Part shown: positions 22,531 through 34,535 of the stretch, one piece after another | How the letters are laid out: every line of letters starts with the position of its first letter | Position numbering within the stretch: the stretch's first letter is position 1 | DNA from: Brienomyrus brachyistius | Lineage: Eukaryota; Chordata; Actinopteri; Osteoglossiformes; Mormyridae | NCBI RefSeq assembly: GCF_023856365.1 | Contig: NC_064545.1 | Coordinates: 1,302,001-1,366,000 of the forward strand | Length of the DNA stretch: 64,000 bases | Reading direction: 5' to 3' | The notes under the pieces: model-generated | What the model saw: only the letters and a program-made list of their open reading frames with translations | What the model was told of the DNA's origin: nothing | Database searches by the model: none | Program-made: the position numbers and the translations under genes

Positions 22531-24480
22531 GAATAGCGGGGATGAGCACATCCTTGTTCCTCACACCCTCCTGGACCAGAGATGGGCTCCTGTCTGGAGA
22601 TCTGCAGGTCTGGGGGGGGTGGGGGGGGGTGGCGTTCCTTGCTGTTCTCTGCCATGGATGCACAGACACTCATATTCTCCTGTCAGCCAGGGAGGGCCCC
22701 ACTGAATTAAACATCAAAGCGAATCAGTGCGGCGCATGTAATCATGATAAATAATGCTTTTTTTTTTTTTTTTGCCTTCGCTGAAATTTTCACATGAACA
22801 CTGCAGGTCAAAAGATCTGCCATGAATTTTGGGAATCTGATCCTTTCAGTTTGGAAGCATACTTGTGACTTGCGAAGGGGTTTTAAACGTGGTGCTTTTC
22901 CTTTCTGACGGCATACCGGAGTCATTTCTTTGGTTTTCATACCTGGCATTTGCCGAAGCGTCGTCATGGTGGCAGTCGTGCTGGCGGGGACCGTGCAGAC
23001 CGGCGTAAGCTGGCCTCCGTTTGCTGCGGACAGCAGCATGGCTGAAGGGACGTTAGGGACCTGTTAAACTGACATAGCTGGCATGCGGGCAGGGGCAGCT
23101 TGGCGGCTCTTCCCTTCCTCGTTCTGAGCCGCAGATCTCCGCGTCATCAGGGTGTCACGTGCCCTTTTACCGGATGTGCTTTCCCATCACATCGCTGTGC
23201 CTTCCATTGTTTTTGTTTGTGGAGGGTGACGATGCATAGGGGTCGTGTGAGGAGGCAGTTTGTGTGCTGAGAGTACAGGCCTGGGCATCTCCATCATGTG
23301 ATGTCATGTGGTCCTGGGCTTGGCTGACGAGTGGAGTGTATCCTGGTATGTATAACCCCACAGTCACATGCTTTGTGTTGTGAAGCAGAGAGCCGTCCCT
23401 AGCGGTGCTCTGGGACTGATACCCAATGATCGAGTTCAATGAGGGGAAAATGGTGTCCTATTTAAAGGCTGTGTGTGTAAAGGTTAAATTTACACCAGTG
23501 ACCCCCCTCCCCTCAAAAGACTCAGACACCGCATGGAATGACCTATGCTGGTGGTAATGGCCACCCAACATCCTTTTAAACTGGAGGGAACTGCCCGCCC
23601 CCTTTGTCTGTTCCTCCCCGATGGAGAGATCTGTCTTTTTCCAATCTCCTGCCCAGATAATCAGCGCTGATCCAAACACCTGCGCTTCCACTGCGCTGAC
23701 CCGCCTCCCAAATGAGTGCAATTAATGACGGTTACCCCGTGCGTGACACTGTACAGACGAAAACAAATAGGCTGCTATCAGAGGGGGCTGTCGCTTTGTC
23801 TGCTGCTAAATATGTAATGATTGCGGCTGAAACCAGATCTGGAAGGTCTCTTGCTGCTATCGGGGCCATTTATTTGTGTTTTCCCTGCTTCCTCTGAGTT
23901 AAATGGAAGCAAACCACTAAGCAGATATCACTGGATGGACTTTGATACAGCAGAAATATGTCGATTTCGGGTGACATTTGTCACATTCCATTGCTCAAGA
24001 TAGGAGTTAAACGTGGGGATTGGGTTTTAATTACACCTCGAATGACAGGCTCTCCTATTAAGCATTGCGTGCTATTATTATGAGAGGGTGTAAGTGGATT
24101 TGCAAAGTGCAGCCCCTTATGTATGACATGATAACAATTAGCAAGTTAATAGTGCATTTAAAGGGGTTCCTTTGGTCATATTTTGGTTCTTGGGATTGGC
24201 TGTTCGTTTGTCCAGTAACCCTGTGTTGGTACCACATTCACACTACTTTCATCATGGTGTACCTGGCAGACTCGGACATTCCCTTTGGTTTCCAATGAGG
24301 TTGTCGGATATATTACTGCATTAACTAAACAAAAGGCAGTCGTGCACACAGTTGGATCCTGCCGGACAATGTGCCCTTTGATACGACATCTGGGGCCGCA
24401 CCAGGATGTCTCAGCGTCTAGAGGTCAAAGGAACATGTCCCATTTCTGATGTAGACCCCTAGGAATGACCCCAAAGACAC
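22531..24480. other. Intergenic DNA, no gene seen
   Basis: Poly(T) at about 22759-22773. Open frames have no domain. No repeat family is recognised. Confidence 0.45.
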
Positions 24481-24483
24481 TAA

Positions 24484-25174
24484 AGGCTGATTAATAGTTT
24501 TGTATATAATCACTCATCTCCACAGAAATGTAACCACACCTTGCGACAACGCAGACGTACCAGCTGTGATTGGTCCGTTTGGAAGCATGGCACTTCCTCC
24601 TACACAAATGATTTGATGTTCTTTGTTTCCAGCTAAGGGGATTTTAGTGTGGGCCGAGTATTCTGTGGCTATTTTCAAGCCTGCTATTTGTAGTTGTCCG
24701 TGCTGGGGCTGCACAACTTTGGAACATTTCAGATATCGCAATGTGATTTTCTTCTGATAAATATTGCGATATTTAGAAAGCAAAAAAGGAGTGAAAAATA
24801 AATCTCTCACAAACCCGTCTATGAGTGATTTAAACAGCACGGATGAAAGTGATTATGATCGCAAGTACAGAGCTCATGCAAAAGCAGAGGCGGTAAACTT
24901 TAAACTGGATTCTAAACGTAAATTAGATAACCTTGAATAGGAACAAGCATTAAAACTGAAAAGCTTGCTAAGGATTGTTTCCTACAACGGAGTATAAATG
25001 TGTTAGCAGAACTTAAACCCACCGCGCTCAGCTAAGTAGCATTTTGGTGGCATAATTACAGAGTGACATAGACACACCAGCTCACAAACATGAATGTTCG
25101 CAATGACGCAGGCCACTTGCGTAGGTTATGGCGTAAGCTCTGCGCAGGCTCGACGCAGAGGTATAAATCAGCCT
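24484..25174. mobile_element. PIF/Harbinger-like non-autonomous DNA transposon
   Basis: The left end AGGCTGATTAATAG and the inverted right end AGGCTGATTTATAC match at 12 of 14 positions. Both ends are flanked by TAA (24481-24483 and 25175-25177), as expected of a 3-bp target duplication. The 691-bp interior has no transposase; the 108-codon frame on the minus strand shows no domain. AGGCTGATTTATAC with CTCTGCGTCGA inside is, to my knowledge, typical of fish Harbinger-type elements. The superfamily is inferred from the 3-bp duplication and ends. Confidence 0.75.
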
Positions 25175-25177
25175 TAA

Positions 25178-26535
25178 GTCTATAAACCGCCAGCACCCCT
25201 CTCTCTCACTTTTACACCACTCCCTACTTCTTCCTGTCTGCACACATATTAGCATAAAGACATTAAAATATGAATAGGAATTCATCCTGGCTTTCCTCTT
25301 GATACAAATTAATATATATATATATTTTTCGGCTGTGCTTTTCAGATAGCGTTTAGTACTCCATGGTTTATGGCTATCAATATTAATATGCTATTTTATT
25401 TGGGATGGGGGAGGGCTGAGATGCAGCTGTATACAGAATGCCATTAAGGGTGACGATACATTCGCTGCCACGGGCTTGCTTGAGTGGCTGCTTTTTCCTG
25501 CTGTTCAGATCTGTAAAATTCAATCTGTATACAGAGCCGAGTTATTTTTTGAGAAACAGCAGATAGATAGAGCTGAGTGGCCGCTGTCTAAAATATTTAG
25601 AATGTTTTGCTTTTCAGTTTGTTTGTTTTTGTTTTTTTTTTTTGTCTCTCTCACTCCACCCCACCCTTTCTGTTCTGCTGGGAGTTTACTGTCACAGTAT
25701 TTGAGCTCCATTATGCGCCATGTCAGCTGCTGGTGGTGGATAGCTGCTATTATTATCTAGGTGTATGAAATCAGTATTGACACGTGGAACGTTGTGAAGG
25801 CAGGTGAGTAGCTGGCAGCAGTCGGGTATGAATGGGGTCGAGAAGGAATGCATTGGGGGGGGGGGGGATTTAGGGGGGGGGGGGGGGTGCTACAGGATGC
25901 TGTTTCCCACGTGGGTCCAGTCTGCCTCTGCTAATGGGAGAACTGGCTGAGCTGAGACACAGTGAGTGGTGCCCTGACCTCCTGACAATATTCTCACTTA
26001 ACAGGCCTTTCTGGAACAATCTCTACCGAAACCGAGGTGTGTGTTGCTGTGCTGTGAGAGTTCATGCCCAGATGTGCCTCGTGTCTTTGGGGGGCATCTG
26101 CACAGAAGTGTTCTGCCTCCCCCCCCTTCACTATTTAATACAGCATGCAGATTTAAATTTGCACTTAATCACCCGAGTGATGACAGAACTTGATTAAATC
26201 AACAATGACAGTAGCTCGTTATACAACACACACAAACTACGACCACGATCGCAAAGACGGGCCTGCTTCAGTGTTAGGCTATGAGATGCTCGAGCTCGGC
26301 GGGCCTGGTTCTGGGCCCTAAAGCCCATGAATTTCCTATCACCCAGGTCCATAACCACCAATAATGGCTGCATTAAAGACCACTGTATTTCTTTTTATTC
26401 ATTTTATTTATTTTTCATTTCTCCAGGTGAATGTATGTGGATAATGCACAAACCAAGTGCATTTGCATACAAATTGAAGTCACCCCCTCCCCTCCTTAAT
26501 CACCTCGGTAACGGGACTCAAACGGAAACACTGGC
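25178..26535. other. Intergenic DNA with two poly(G) runs
   Basis: (AT)n near 25310-25325; G13 at 25855-25867 and G15 at 25873-25887. No gene is seen. Confidence 0.55.
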
Positions 26536-27185
26536 TCTTTAAATACATTTGGTGACATTTTTACTATGCATTACCGTGATAGGGCAGGCGGAATATAATG
26601 TAGCAGTGATTACTTTTCCATTGGAAGCGCAAACGGTTTCATTTTTCCTGTCACCTCAAATAAGTGTTTAAGAGGGTTTGCGGGCTATTGTGTAATCTCC
26701 GTATGCTCAGTACCCGGCAAACGCTGATGGCCATATTAAATAACCATTAGATCGCTGTGACATGTGCCTCTTCTCAATATATTCTGTGATTTAAAATGAA
26801 AGCCGTGCGCCCGCGTTCTCATGAAGTCCTTCAGCGCTCCCCATTTTTCCTCTAACAAAATGCATTACAACAGTAATTTGGTGAGTGTTAAGATAACTGC
26901 CGCTAACAAGCACTTAATTAAAATCTACAATAAATAGTCGGCTGCCGCCTTATCTTGCCTCCAGAGCGGCGGCGCTAGGCGCCTCGGATGCTCTGCCCTG
27001 CTGCTCCAGCGCTTGTTTGCAGATTAATTGCTTTTCTGTCTGGCAAAAGCTGCTTCTCCTGCAGCCAGATCGTAAATAGCCTGATAGGGACTTTATCAAT
27101 CAACCTCTTGCCTGGCTGATTCCTCTCATTCTGCCGTGTTTGATGCGCTCAATGAAGGGAATGAGTAATGGAGATGGCTTCGGAA
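26536..27185. promoter_or_regulatory. Candidate conserved enhancer-like block, about 16.5 kb upstream of irx3
   Basis: This long repeat-free stretch has ordered motif-rich sequence: GCAGTGATTACTTTTCC, CATATTAAATAACCATTAG, CACTTAATTAAAATC (26911-26925), CAGATTAATTGCTTTTC (27020-27036), TGATAGGGACTTTATCAATCAACC-type sequence near 27080-27105, and CCGCCTTATCTTGCC (GATA reversed). There is no open frame with a domain. It is visually the strongest non-coding candidate here; conservation could not be checked. Confidence 0.42.
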
Positions 27186-29295
27186 GGGGGTCCTTATCAA
27201 CCGTGCAAGTTTGCCAGTAAATTCTGGGGTAAAAGGGGATCTGGTGGTTTCAGAGGCTGTATCTGTCTGCCGGTGCTTATGGATGACTGTTGTGTCTGGC
27301 TGCGTTTGGTTTTGCGGGCGGCCGGGAGCGACACTATTTACAGACGCGTAAAAGTTCCGCTGAACTGCCGACCTCGTGTTTACCGTAGTAAAAACGAAAG
27401 GTGGCCGATGTCCTGGGATTACTTTTTACAATAACTACAAACATCTGGCTGTACCTGCATCCTCCCAGTGTTCAGGGTTTTGTCCTTGAGAATGTGACCT
27501 GTGAAAGGAAAAGGTGAAATGCATAAAGGCAGCTGGTCTTGGGGGCTTCCTGCGTAAAACATTATGTTATTTGCCCAGGAATGGAAAACCCCAGAAAGAG
27601 GCTCAACCATTTCTGCAGTTTGTTGCATGTGCTTTGTAGTCCGGCCTAATGTTTCAGTTCTCATATATGTCAGTTTTTTCAATTTGTGTATTTTTATGTT
27701 AGCACACCTGGTTGAAGACGAAAGAAGCTCAGATCATTAATTGGCAGCATTGATAATGAGATTTCCCGAATGATAGTGTCGACTTCCAGTGGTTGTTCCA
27801 TGGTTGTTGTTGCCACTTAATATTACAGTTGTTTCGTTTCGGAAAATGTTCTGGTGAGTGTACACCAGAAAGAGCCATTCATGGTGAACGCTGTCTCTCG
27901 TTACCAGTGTCCAAAAAGCTTCTGTGAGGTCCGTAATCTAGCCCCACTGGTGCTGTGACTCACAGGTGCTCAGTCAAACAATTCATAGCTCCACGTGACG
28001 AATGCTTTTTTTAAGTGAACCAATCAGCCGTAGACACACGTTGTGTCAATGCAGTGTTACGGCCACTTGGAAAAGAAAAACAGTTTGGATGAGGCCTGAA
28101 GCTGAACTGGAACGGAGGAGCCAGCATCCAAAGGCAGGGTCATCATAAATCATCCTAGAATGTCTTGGAAGCCTGGTCTCCTTTAGGCTTCTGCAAGCTT
28201 AGATTTCAGGAATGGTTAGAGAGAGCAAAGAGTGGCCACAGCTTGCTAGATATCCGATGTCTTATTTTCTTTTATTGTACTTCTTTTGCCAGTTATCATT
28301 GTGACGTGTCGTACTTCAGAGATGATTACTGTTATTACTGCTACACCCAGCCCTAATTTCCTAAAAGAGATACGACCGGTTACACCTAAATGGGGAAAAT
28401 GTAAAGCCCTTATTAACAATGGGAACAAAATGATCTCAAGAGATTGTTATCAGAATAAAAATGTCCATCCAGTAACGAGGCTGAATGTTCCTGCTCGATG
28501 CTTGTGAGTGGGGTGGTCTTGAACAAGTGTTTATAAACTCTCCTTGTCTGACTCTAGCCCCCCCACATCTCTCTGAGGAGGCATATCCCATCTGTGATTT
28601 GTGTAGGCATGTTTCCTAATAAATCCAGTGGGTCTACCCACACTGTTTCGGCACAGCATATATTTTTCCATGAATAATTTGCTCCTCATTGATTTCCAAT
28701 ATGTTTGAAAATATGTAGTCTTCCCTCTGGGTCTTGAATATATCAGGTGCTTATTTTCCGATGAAAGTTTTGACAGGCAGAACCATATCTTGCGATCGCT
28801 TGTGATGCTTTTTATTTATATGTGCTGTGAGGCCCATTCATAAGCTGATAAGGCCGTGTAATGTGTTGGGTCCTGGAAGGAGAACCTGCCGGCTGGCCTA
28901 GTGTAAATCCCAGTGTGCAAAGGAGCCTGGAAAAATAAGCAAAGAGTATAGGGACCTCCGGGACTTTGACCTTCCCTGACAGCTCTACAGGGGTCAAGGG
29001 TCATGGGCCGAAACCAATACAGTCAATAACACCTGCCTGATTATTTTCTTTCGCTACCAAAAAATGAAAGTCAAGTCTAGCTTTTCCTCCCCCCTGAGTT
29101 TAATTGCAGTTGTCAGTTGAGCTGGAAGTTGTTGTGGCCACACAGCTTATTAGAAGCACTAATTGCATGAGTCAAAGCACCTACTAACAGTGCAGAATAA
29201 GAATGAGAGTATTACATGAAGCCTCGGAGACTCCCGATTGATTTTTAGCCTACAATTAACAGTGTCCCACCTTCCTTCCTCATTGCCGTGTTGTA
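27186..29295. other. Intergenic DNA, no gene seen
   Basis: Open frames are short and lack domains. Nothing else is recognised. Confidence 0.45.
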
Positions 29296-29301
29296 TAGAA
29301 A

Positions 29302-29330
29302 CCCCCCCCCCCCACACACACACACACACA
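29302..29330. repeat. C12 run followed by (CA)n
   Basis: CCCCCCCCCCCC at 29302-29313, directly followed by a short ACACAC run. Confidence 0.95.
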
Positions 29331-32300
29331 TAGCCCCTTCTCACAGCACCAACACATTCATCACTGTCAGTGGAGTGTGGTTGCCACTTTGGGAAAGTCG
29401 GTCATAAAACTGTTTGGTCACCTGTGAACAAGTAGTTATAGTAAGTGGACTTATGCGACCATTTTCATTGTTGTATTTAAGCCTCATTTGCGTTCCCACT
29501 GAAAGCCCGCCAGTGAAAGGCTGTTCTGTCGTATATGCGAGCTCTCAGCTCTCCTTTATCATATTTTTTTTTGTTGTTGGCTTATGACTGGCATGGGAAC
29601 TCCAGACTTCTTATATTTCCAGCGTGGCACGGAGTTCTGGTGTGGGCCTGTGAGGCACAGTGGAATGTTCCTGTCCGGGTTGGGAATGACTCTTTTGTTG
29701 GATAGAGTATCGCCCTCCCGACACCACAGGGCCGTTCATTCAGGCCTGGGTCACACAAGTAACCAGATATACTCAGGAGCTCGATCTGAAGAGGCGGCCA
29801 TGTTCACGTTCATGGGCCTGCAATCACCATAGATACGTAACTAAATACATAGAAACACTTGTATGGTTTGTATATGCTCACAGAGGACGTCTTGAAATAA
29901 TGGTATCAAGATAATATACACAAAGTACATAATGTGAGAAGGTAAAAGAGAGCTTCTCTGGGAATTTCAGCAGAGTCACTTGCTGCGTTTCTTGCTGTGT
30001 TTCTTTAGAAAGCTCTGAGGGTACCTTGTGCTACATGATGTTCTTCTTGTTTTCTTAAAGAAGTACTTTGCTTTAAAGAAGGATGCATTGGTTGATCAAA
30101 AGTAACAAAAGGTGGTTTCCCAGGGATTCCAAGGCTTTGCTGTCCTTTGTACAAGTACAATGAAATACATGCTTGTGATGAAAATGTAGAACAATAAATA
30201 GCCACCACAAAGACGAAGACACAGATAATATACAAAGGCAATAAACAATGTATGTATCATGCACAATAATGTACAAGGAGTTGCGTGTAAACAGCACTGG
30301 CCGAGTTTTGTACTTGTGGCCCTTTGCTGTTTCACTTATCGCACCATCGCTGTCGTGCCGCCATGCTCCCCTCGCCCCCGCCTGCCCGTAGGTGAGCCAG
30401 GCGCGGTGCTGTGGCAGCGCGGCAATCGTATGCAGGCCTTGCGGTGAGTTTTAATCAGCGGCGTCTCACAGGCAGGTCTCCTTGTTTCATTAAGCTTGGC
30501 GGTGGTGGAATCGATCGCTCCCTGTTAATGGCAGATGGTGGCGGGGCCGGGGGGCCACGCTCACCTTTGACCTGCGGCGGGAGGGACCTGCTGCATCTCC
30601 GCGCTCCTCTTCAGCAGCTCCCGGGAGCCACCCCCCATTGACCTGCAGCACCTTGTGTTCCTGGGGTGTGAGCAGGGGCGGGGGACCTGCCAACCCGTCC
30701 TGATGTTTCCCTCCCAGCTCATCAGGGGCCCCGTGTGGGGCCCGAGTAACGTGAAGTCATTAAGGCTCACTCATGCGAATAAACACTCCATTTTAATCAG
30801 GCCCACGGCGGGATTGGGGTGGGAGGGCTCAGCATTAACCCCAGTTCCACACCTCATTGGCTTCTCATCGTCCGGCCATCTGAACACCCCCCCGCCCCCC
30901 CCCCCCGTTATTTATCGTTATTGTTACTGTTAAAAAAACAATCATGAAGAAGGGAAATAAACATCGCCGCTAAATGAGCCACTAGGTTAGCACCTACCGA
31001 GCTCTGAGAGCTGACCAAAGGGAGGCCAGCGCGTTAGTGGAGGTGAATGGAAACCGCCGCGTCCTGCCAAAAATAGGAGACGCCGTAGGGCGCAGGATGG
31101 GCGGCGGGCCGCTGCGTCGGGCGCGATTACACGCCAGTGTGGTAGGGGGAGCCAAGTTGGGGGGGGGGAGAGTTTTGGGTGGTGGCGGGCGGGCTGGGTG
31201 CTGGGCCTGGGGGAGGGGTCCGTGAGAGGTGCTATGTGGGCACAAGAGGTGACCCCACAAAGGTGTTAATGGGCTAAGTAAACGCCAGAGGACGAGGGAG
31301 CGATCGAGGTCAGGGCTCATTTCCTGAGCTGGGCGGCCATTTTCTCGCGCGGGCTGGGATCGCGGGGGTAGAGATGGCGGTCGGACACAGCGCTCGTTAA
31401 ATTCTCAGAGAGACTCCTGGGAATAAACTAAGGGGGGGGGGGGGCGGGAGTGTTGGGTTACGGGCTGCATGGAATGTGCGTAAAGTCACAGTGACCCCGC
31501 CCTTTACTGCTACCGCGTTTTTCGCCCCCAATAATGCTGTCTGGGAGAGGCTGCGTCGTTTTGAAGTAAAACCCGAGTCGGGAGCCGTTTTAACGATCTG
31601 CACTTCAAATAACTTTTAAAGCATCGCTGAACAGGTGTACTTCTGAGCAGGGCACCGTGGGACGCTGCCAGCTGCTGCCTGTAAATCGCCCCCCCTCCAG
31701 GAGACCTGCTAACTCACGCTAAAAAGGACCCCCAGCTACCCTCCTCCTCTTAACGTCACTGCTAACTCTCTGAGTGCTGCTCGGAATCGTCGTCATCCGT
31801 CTGAGGAACGGCCTGACGCTCCAGCTCAGCTCTGGGGGATTCGCTTGCCGATTTGGTCGCCCACGCCGTTATCTGTATGTTGCGGTGAGCATTAACATCG
31901 CCCCCAGGGGTCAGGCTTTGCTGCAGATGGCCCCCGTGACTCTTGCAGAGGGGTTAAGGCACCTTACGTGCAGAAGGTAGCCCTTGGCTCCACCCCCTAG
32001 TCTTTGTCTGCCCCCACCCTCCACCCCGGCGGTGCCAAGGGCGGCACTAGTGCGGGTCCCGCTGCCCACTGGGCCTGTTCCCCGGCCTTTTGTCAGCCCA
32101 CCAAATGTGACAATCAGCGCTTTCCAGAGCCAAGGCGGCCTAATCCTATTAACACCCCCTTCAGCAAGCTGGCAGAAGCAGGGCGGAGCCCGGGGTGGCG
32201 GCGGCCAACGAGCAGCGAGGGGCCTGCCCCTATCGCCATGACGTCCGGCCTGGATCTGCCACAATAGGTGTGTAATTTCAGGTTTTTGTTAAGCCAAAAT

Positions 32301-32575
32301 CCAATCACATACATGACTGGTAGATCACAGAAAAACATGACGGGAATAAAAAAAGTGTCGGGTGGGGGAGGGGGGGGGATGTGGCGCAACTCACGTGAGA
32401 TCAGCTCAGCCTCACGGAGAGCTGCGTAGGTGTGTAGACAGAGTTAAAGAGCTGCCCAGATACGTGGATGTGAAAAACTGCCGGCCTGCTCCTTTCTTAG
32501 CTGGGACGGTGCGAATGCACACCAAGAGGGTGTCCTCTTAAACGGCATTTACAGCAGCATCTGAGTGGGAATACT
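29331..32575. other. Intergenic DNA, partly GC-rich, no gene supported
   Basis: 30350-32260 is GC-rich and yields many proline- or glycine-rich frames on both strands, none with a recognised domain. A fragment around 30120-30200 contains CCTTTGTACAAGTACAATGAAAT, which resembles a dispersed fish repeat, weakly. G13 at 31432-31444. No gene is seen. Confidence 0.45.
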
Positions 32576-32780
32576 GAGTTCCTAATGGAAGGACATTAGT
32601 TTTACAGATAAACACAAAAGTGAAGAATACGATAAATTCTAATTGAGGATTCGTAAAAATAATTGGTTCATAATTAATGCCACGAAACATTTCAGTGTTA
32701 GATTCGGCTGAATCAATTATTTATAGTTGTCCTAATTATGAAGGCACCTGATCTGTTCTTTGGCAGTATGTTATGCAAAC
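32576..32780. promoter_or_regulatory. Candidate conserved non-coding element
   Basis: Repeat-free and AT-rich, with clustered homeodomain words: TTCTAATTGAGG, AATAATTGGTTCATAATTAATGCC, TGAATCAATTATTTATAG and CCTAATTATGAAGG. Confidence 0.3.
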
Positions 32781-32871
32781 AAACTGCTGAGGAACGTTTG
32801 TGTATGTTTTGTTTTATTAGCAGGGAGGACTCTTAGTGAGCAGGTAGGTTTGAGCATCGTTGTGTGCAAAT

Positions 32872-32912
32872 ATCCATCCATCTCCAAACTGCATGTCCTG
32901 GTCACGGGAGAA
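32872..32912 (-). mobile_element. Short 3'-end fragment of the GGCAGCATGG-type repeat
   Basis: ATCCATCCATCTCCAAACTG followed by CATGTCCTGGTCACGGGAG is the reverse complement of the usual end of this fish repeat, which on its own strand reads CCCGTGACC...GGATGGATGGAT. Only about 40 bases remain. Confidence 0.5.
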
Positions 32913-34269
32913 ATGAAAGTACCTTAGAAGTTGTGTTCATAATGGATCTTCATTTAATTTCTGCTCTAAAGTGTAACAGTAAGAATGTTGGTGTGAGGTT
33001 GCCAACCGTACCCCGTTCACGTTGCATGCGGTGATGTTCGTCTTTAATATGGATGATTGTGCCATGGCTCTGCTGATCCTCCTCTGCATCTCTTCTCCAT
33101 CCCCATGAGCTGGAAGGTCTCAGGACCAGGATTTACAACTTCCCAATAAGTTTTAAAGTGTTAATCTTCAAAGGCATTTGGTTTCCCTCCTGTATAATAG
33201 ACCTTAAAGAGGATTCAAATGAAGCACCGCTTGGCTTGTGGTTAATCAGCAAATAAACTCTCATCACATGACCCCCAGAGGTGCGCTCCCATTGGTGAAG
33301 GAGTGTTGAGCTACAAGCTTTGGTCACGTGGAACAATGACTTCCCAGATATACACATTCATCCATGTATGAAAAGTGAAATCCTGTGATAAGACTCAAGC
33401 TTGATGTAAAGTGACTTTTGATCTTTGTTCCTTAATAGAATATCCTCGTCCTAGGATCTGGTCGAGGTCACATTTATGCTGCAATATGCTAATTGCTGTA
33501 GCCATGCTATTGAATTAGCTAAAATTAGCCTGGTGTGGCTAATCTCCACTCATTTACTTTTACTGAAACTAATTGTTGTTAACATATATGGAGGGCTTTG
33601 TTTAGTTGTTTATGATGGTTCATCCCGTAGAAGCATTTCAGCCCACTGACCCGGTCTGTAGTTTGTACTGATCCCCTTAGTGTAGGTGTGAGAAAGAGGA
33701 TCAGATCGCTATTGCTGTTATTAATGAGGTGGACAAATGCTCAAGTTTCAACCCGCGATACCTGGGGATCTGCAGGGTTGATCAGATCAGCTTCTGCGTT
33801 GGTTTCTTTTTGTGTAAATGCAGGTATAAATGTGGCAAATTGGAGGGGGGGCTGGGTATGATGTGAAGGGCCGGAATCACAAGTGGGTTTGGGCTTTGAC
33901 GTGCTCATGATCTCCCTGTGAGGAGCACATGGTGAAACAGGGGGCGTGGCACCCTCCACGTGATGAGCAAAGCCCCCAAGCAGAGCATTGCGATGTTTCT
34001 AAGTAGGAGATACAGTAGTTCCTGTTGATAAAGATATGAAGCATTTCTGGAAGCTCCTGTACTACCCGCGCATGGACGTGGTGTGGCATCCTCAAGTGGC
34101 TCCCTGCCCCTGATCCAGGGCTGCCAGGCCTATGTTGTTACACTAAGCTCTGCCGCACTGGCTCTTTGCTTGTCCGCAGAGCACTGGCATGAAATATTAG
34201 CCATGAACGTTTTGCACCATTTTATGAGAGATTTCATTCTTAATTGCAGTTATTAGCTTAATCATGAAC
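32913..34269. other. Intergenic DNA, nothing recognised
   Basis: No gene, repeat or motif cluster stands out. Confidence 0.45.
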
Positions 34270-34271
34270 TA

Positions 34272-34533
34272 CAGCGGCTCACAAAGATATTCTTAGTTAT
34301 CAGATTTGCCTGAATTACAAATGACACATGTATCAACATATTCCTCCTGTCAGTATTTTTATTGCAAACTTGTGGTCTCTCACAGTAAGTTTCAAAATCA
34401 ATTATTTGTCAGCAAATCTCAAAGAAAATCTAAAACTTTGCAATAAAAATTCTGGCAGAAGGAATATGTGTTTGCATCATTTGTGATTCAGGCAAATCTG
34501 ATGAAATCTGTTGAGTATTTTTGCAAACCACTT
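34272..34533. mobile_element. Tc1/mariner-like palindromic MITE
   Basis: The 262-bp element is a long imperfect palindrome. The left arm CAGCGGCTCACAAAGATATTC and the inverted right arm AAGTGGTTTGCAAAAATACTC pair. Inward, both arms read ATCAGATTTGCCTGAAT, CACAAATGA, CATATTCC and TTTTTATTGCAAA. It is bounded by TA on both sides (34270-34271 and 34534-34535). The CAGTGG-TTGCAAAA-TATTC type end and TA duplication are those of Tc1/mariner MITEs. No transposase is present. Confidence 0.8.
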
Positions 34534-34535
34534 TA

